Part shown: positions 39,463-42,138 of the stretch, in pieces | How the letters are laid out: every line of letters starts with the position of its first letter | Position numbering within the stretch: position 1 is the stretch's first letter | Assembly (NCBI GenBank): GCA_025927835.1 | Contig: JAICKR010000008.1 | Coordinates: 1-42,138 of the forward strand | Direction of reading: 5' to 3' | DNA: 42,138 nucleotides | DNA from: Jatrophihabitans sp. | GTDB taxonomy: Bacteria; Actinomycetota; Actinomycetes; Mycobacteriales; Jatrophihabitantaceae | Made by a program: the position numbers and the translations under genes | Notes under the pieces: model-generated | Database searches by the model: none | Seen by the model: only the letters and a program-made list of their open reading frames with translations | What the model was told of the DNA's origin: nothing

Positions 39463-40908
39463 ATGACACGGGGGGGCCAGCACCGGCCTCGCCTCGTGCG
39501 TTTTGCCGCGCGCGTGGTGCGCTGGCCGCGACGCTGGTGGTCTCGCCAGTCGCTGCGCGCACGCCTCACCCTGCTCGCCACGGCGCTGTTCTCCTTCGCC
39601 GTCATCAGCGGCGCGATCCTGCTGGTGACGTTGCAGCGCACCGCACTCACCCGGGTGCTCGACCAGTCGGCGAACAAGACGGCCAGTCAGGTTGCGCACC
39701 TCTTCGAGAGCGGCAAGCAGCCCACCACGCTGCCGCCGACCAGCGGTGGCATCACCGCCGTGCAGGTCGTCGACGCGAACGACCTGGTCATCTCCGCATC
39801 GCCCGGCGCCGACCGGCACACGGCGGTGATCACCCCGAAGGAACTCAAGGACGTGCGCAACGGCGCGCGGCCCACGGTGACGAGCTCGACGTCCGACCTC
39901 GACCTGCGCGTGATCGGCCGCCAGCTCGGCAGCCGGACGATCCTCGTCGCCACGGACGTGAGCCGGGTCGACGACAGCATCCGGATCCTGACCCGCGCCG
40001 CACTCATCGGCAGCCCGATCGCGGTTCTGCTGATGGCGCTCGCCTCCTACGGCGTCGTCGCACTGACGCTGCGCCCGGTGGCCGCGCTGCGCCACGGTGC
40101 CGCCGACATCACCGCCGCGGGACTGGCCGAGCAGCGGTTGCCGGTGCCCGCGGCGCGCGACGAGATAAACCGACTGGCCGTCACGCTCAACGCGATGCTC
40201 GACCGCATCGACTCGGCGACAAGCCGGCAGCGCACCTTCGTCGGCGATGCGGCGCACGAGCTGCGTTCGCCGCTCGCGTCATTGCGGGTGCAACTCGAGG
40301 TCGCGCAACGGCTCGGCCCGGCCGTCGACTGGGCGGCGCTCATCGACGACGTCCTCGTCGACGTCGAACGGCTCGACCGGCTTGTCGCCGACCTGCTCAC
40401 CCTCGCCCGCCTCGACGAGTCGGGGGGTCACACGAGGCGCGAGCCCGTCGCCGTCGACGAACTCGTGACCGAGGTCGTCCGCGCCTACGCGCACGCGCGG
40501 GTACCGGTCCGGCTGGAGACCCGGCCCGCGCACACGTCAGGCGATCCGGACGCGCTGCGCCGGGTCGTGATCAACCTCGCCGACAACGCCGTGCGCTACG
40601 CCGCGTCCGAGGTCGACGTACGCGTCGAACCTGGCCGGCGCGGCGGCAGGTCGGTCGTCGTGCTGACAGTGACCGACGACGGGCCGGGCATCCCGGAGCA
40701 CGAACGCGAGCGGGTCTTCGACCGGTTCTACCGCGTGCAGGAGTCGCGCTCGCGGCAGAGCGGCGGCACCGGTCTCGGGCTGCCGATCGTGCGCGACATC
40801 AGCCGCAACCACGGCGGCCGGGTCCGCCTCGTCGACCGCGACGACGGGCGGCCCGGCCTGCGCGCAGTGGTGATCCTGCCCGCGGACGAGCCGCCCGCGC
40901 GGTCGTAG
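39463..40908 (+). CDS. HAMP-domain sensor histidine kinase
   Basis: Encodes 481 residues. Two membrane segments (about 35-57 and 180-203) frame a periplasm-side sensor region of roughly 120 residues, followed by a HAMP domain (to about 255). The dimerisation helix carries the phospho-accepting H265 in GDAAHELRSPLASLR. The ATPase domain has the N-box NLADNAVRYA, G1 DDGPGIPEHE, F-box FDRFYRV and G2 GGTGLGLPIV. It senses an envelope signal and phosphorylates the upstream regulator. The N-terminus is strongly basic (WPRRWWSRQSLRAR). It converges on the PknB-like gene with 6 bp between stops. Confidence 0.95.
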   Translation: MTRGGQHRPRLVRFAARVVRWPRRWWSRQSLRARLTLLATALFSFAVISGAILLVTLQRTALTRVLDQSANKTASQVAHLFESGKQPTTLPPTSGGITAVQVVDANDLVISASPGADRHTAVITPKELKDVRNGARPTVTSSTSDLDLRVIGRQLGSRTILVATDVSRVDDSIRILTRAALIGSPIAVLLMALASYGVVALTLRPVAALRHGAADITAAGLAEQRLPVPAARDEINRLAVTLNAMLDRIDSATSRQRTFVGDAAHELRSPLASLRVQLEVAQRLGPAVDWAALIDDVLVDVERLDRLVADLLTLARLDESGGHTRREPVAVDELVTEVVRAYAHARVPVRLETRPAHTSGDPDALRRVVINLADNAVRYAASEVDVRVEPGRRGGRSVVVLTVTDDGPGIPEHERERVFDRFYRVQESRSRQSGGTGLGLPIVRDISRNHGGRVRLVDRDDGRPGLRAVVILPADEPPARS

Positions 40909-40914
40909 GCGTCG

Positions 40915-42138
40915 CTAACAGGTGGGCGTGCCGGTCGGCGGCGCCGGAGTCGTCGTCGTGGCCGGTGGGGTGGGCACGCACGCCGAGGTCGTCGGTGCCT
41001 GGTACTGGTAGACGGTCAGCGTGATCAGCTGGCCGGGCGCGTAGGCGCTGTTCGGCGACGGGTTCTGTGACTGCACCTTGCCGTCCTGCGTCTGGTCGGT
41101 GGTGGGCACCGGAGTGTTGCTCTGCACGACGTTCGTGAAACCCAGGCGGTTCAACTGCGACTGCGCATCGCTGTACTTCTTGCCGGTGACGTCGGGCAGC
41201 CGGATCTTGCCGGTCGACACGTACAGCGTGACGACGCTGTTCGGCGCCACCGTGGTGAACTCGACCGGGTCCTGCCTGCGCACCGTGCCGGCGGGATCCG
41301 GAGTGTTGACATGCTTGATGCGCCACTGCAGGCGCTTGGCGTGCAGCTTGGTCTCCGCGTCGTTGACCTGCAGTCCGGTCACCGCCGGCACTTGGACCAT
41401 GGCCGGCGTGTACAGGTGATACGTGACGGTCGAGCCGTCCTGCACGTTCGTGTTCTCGTTCGGTTCGACGGTGCAGACGAAACCTTTGCGGCCGGCCTGG
41501 CCGTCGGCGCACGGGCCGTGCGTGTCGGCGCCTTGGCGCGGCTTGAGGTTCGCGTTGCGGATCGTGGTGTCCGCGGCCTGCTTCGACTGCCCGACTACCG
41601 AGGGCACCGCTACGAGCTTCGGCCCGCCGTTGCTGCCGAAGTGCACGATCAGGTAGCTGGCCACGCCGATGACGATGAGCAGGGCGATCACCACAGCGGC
41701 CCAGATGAGCCCGGTGCGCCGGCTGTCGTCCTCGTCGTCGGGTGGGCGGTAGTCGGTGCGTCGCATCGCCACCGGGGGCGGGGGCGTGCGTGCGATGAAC
41801 TGGGTGCGCTCGGCATCCGTCATCACCGCCTCGGCGCTGACCGCCTGCCCGGCGAGGGCACGCTGCAGGTCCTGCCGCATGTCGCCGGCCGACTGGTAGC
41901 GGTTGAGCTGGTTCTTCGCGAGCGCCTTCATCACGATCGAGTCGACCGCGCGCGGCACCTCGGGGTTGCGCGCCGAGGGCATCACCGGGTTCTCCCGGAC
42001 GTGCTGGTACGCGACCGCGACCGGTGAGTCGCCCTGGAACGGCGGCACTCCGGTGATGAGCTCGTAGAGCAGGCAGCCGGTCGAGTAGACGTCCGAGCGC
42101 GCGTCGACGGTCTCGCCGCGCGCCTGCTCCGGCGAGAG
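40915..42138 (-). CDS. pknB: PASTA-domain serine/threonine protein kinase, PknB-like (5' end outside window)
   Basis: The frame is open from the window edge to its stop, giving 407 visible residues. The first about 95 are the kinase C-lobe, starting [21 protein letters not shown] in the activation/APE region. A juxtamembrane stretch ([16 protein letters not shown]) and one membrane helix ([21 protein letters not shown]) lead to three extracellular PASTA domains (about 165-235, 236-300, 301-370) and a Thr/Pro-rich tail ending in Cys. PASTA repeats bind muropeptides or lipid II and regulate cell-wall growth. The first PASTA has an insert with two cysteines. The ATP-binding lobe is missing only because of the window edge. 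Confidence 0.93.
   Translation of the reverse strand, partial: LSPEQARGETVDARSDVYSTGCLLYELITGVPPFQGDSPVAVAYQHVRENPVMPSARNPEVPRAVDSIVMKALAKNQLNRYQSAGDMRQDLQRALAGQAVSAEAVMTDAERTQFIARTPPPPVAMRRTDYRPPDDEDDSRRTGLIWAAVVIALLIVIGVASYLIVHFGSNGGPKLVAVPSVVGQSKQAADTTIRNANLKPRQGADTHGPCADGQAGRKGFVCTVEPNENTNVQDGSTVTYHLYTPAMVQVPAVTGLQVNDAETKLHAKRLQWRIKHVNTPDPAGTVRRQDPVEFTTVAPNSVVTLYVSTGKIRLPDVTGKKYSDAQSQLNRLGFTNVVQSNTPVPTTDQTQDGKVQSQNPSPNSAYAPGQLITLTVYQYQAPTTSACVPTPPATTTTPAPPTGTPTC

Overview
The window looks like chromosomal DNA of a high-GC actinomycete. Third codon positions are almost all G or C. It carries a mycothiol-type DinB-fold protein (TIGR03086 family), an F420-type luciferase-fold enzyme, DUF3556 and DUF2630 proteins, a HelD/HelR-type ATPase and a PASTA-domain Ser/Thr kinase. 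The exact genus cannot be told from sequence reading alone; a Frankiales/Jatrophihabitans-like or related lineage is a guess. I recognise no tRNA, rRNA, CRISPR array, insertion sequence, prophage or integrated element, so this reads as core chromosome.

Layout. 1-158: tail of a membrane-anchored protein. 160-1880: rpsF-ssb-rpsR-rplI operon with its own promoter, a leader that can fold over the rpsF Shine-Dalgarno, and a strong terminator. 1881-2238: AT-richer stretch plus DnaA-box-like sites before dnaB (2239-3624). 3621-5104: VOC and TIGR03086 genes divergent from a MarR-type regulator, with a palindrome inside the shared promoter. 5091-8314: PrmC-related methyltransferase, DUF427 protein, class III adenylate cyclase, HMG-CoA-lyase-family enzyme. 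8348-11607: DUF3556 membrane protein translationally overlapped with an FAD oxidoreductase. 11609-17321: LysE exporter, hotdog protein, PfkB kinase, CapA-like lipoprotein, repeat-rich coiled-coil membrane protein, zinc-protease-like lipoprotein. 17294-20817: low-molecular-weight tyrosine phosphatase and the TldD/TldE pair. 21070-24057: GTP-type PEP carboxykinase, NUDIX protein, P-loop kinase. 24104-27404: HelR-like ATPase, CD225/dispanin protein, SAM methyltransferase. 27536-31026: 2-oxo acid dehydrogenase E1alpha-E1beta-E2 operon. 31027-35828: a 44-residue basic protein, thioesterase, NHLRC2-like thioredoxin-NHL protein, LLM enzyme, small acidic protein, AhpD-like protein, DUF2630. 35835-40908: LolA-like/ABC operon divergent from an OmpR-type two-component system. 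40915-end: C-terminal two-thirds of a PknB-like kinase.

Cross-cutting features. Many genes lack a Shine-Dalgarno and instead have a TANNNT-like hexamer 5-9 nt before the start codon, the signature of leaderless mRNAs. Convergent neighbours nearly always abut or overlap at their stop codons, leaving no room for terminators. A candidate CRP-type site (27401-27414) lies before the dehydrogenase operon while an adenylate cyclase is encoded 20 kb away. The most interesting leads are regulatory: the rpsF leader fold, the DnaA-box cluster before dnaB, the MarR palindrome, a 30-bp bidirectional promoter at 12733-12762, and a 9-bp-arm inverted repeat around the promoter of the 44-residue protein. I did not find a clearly new defence or mobile system.
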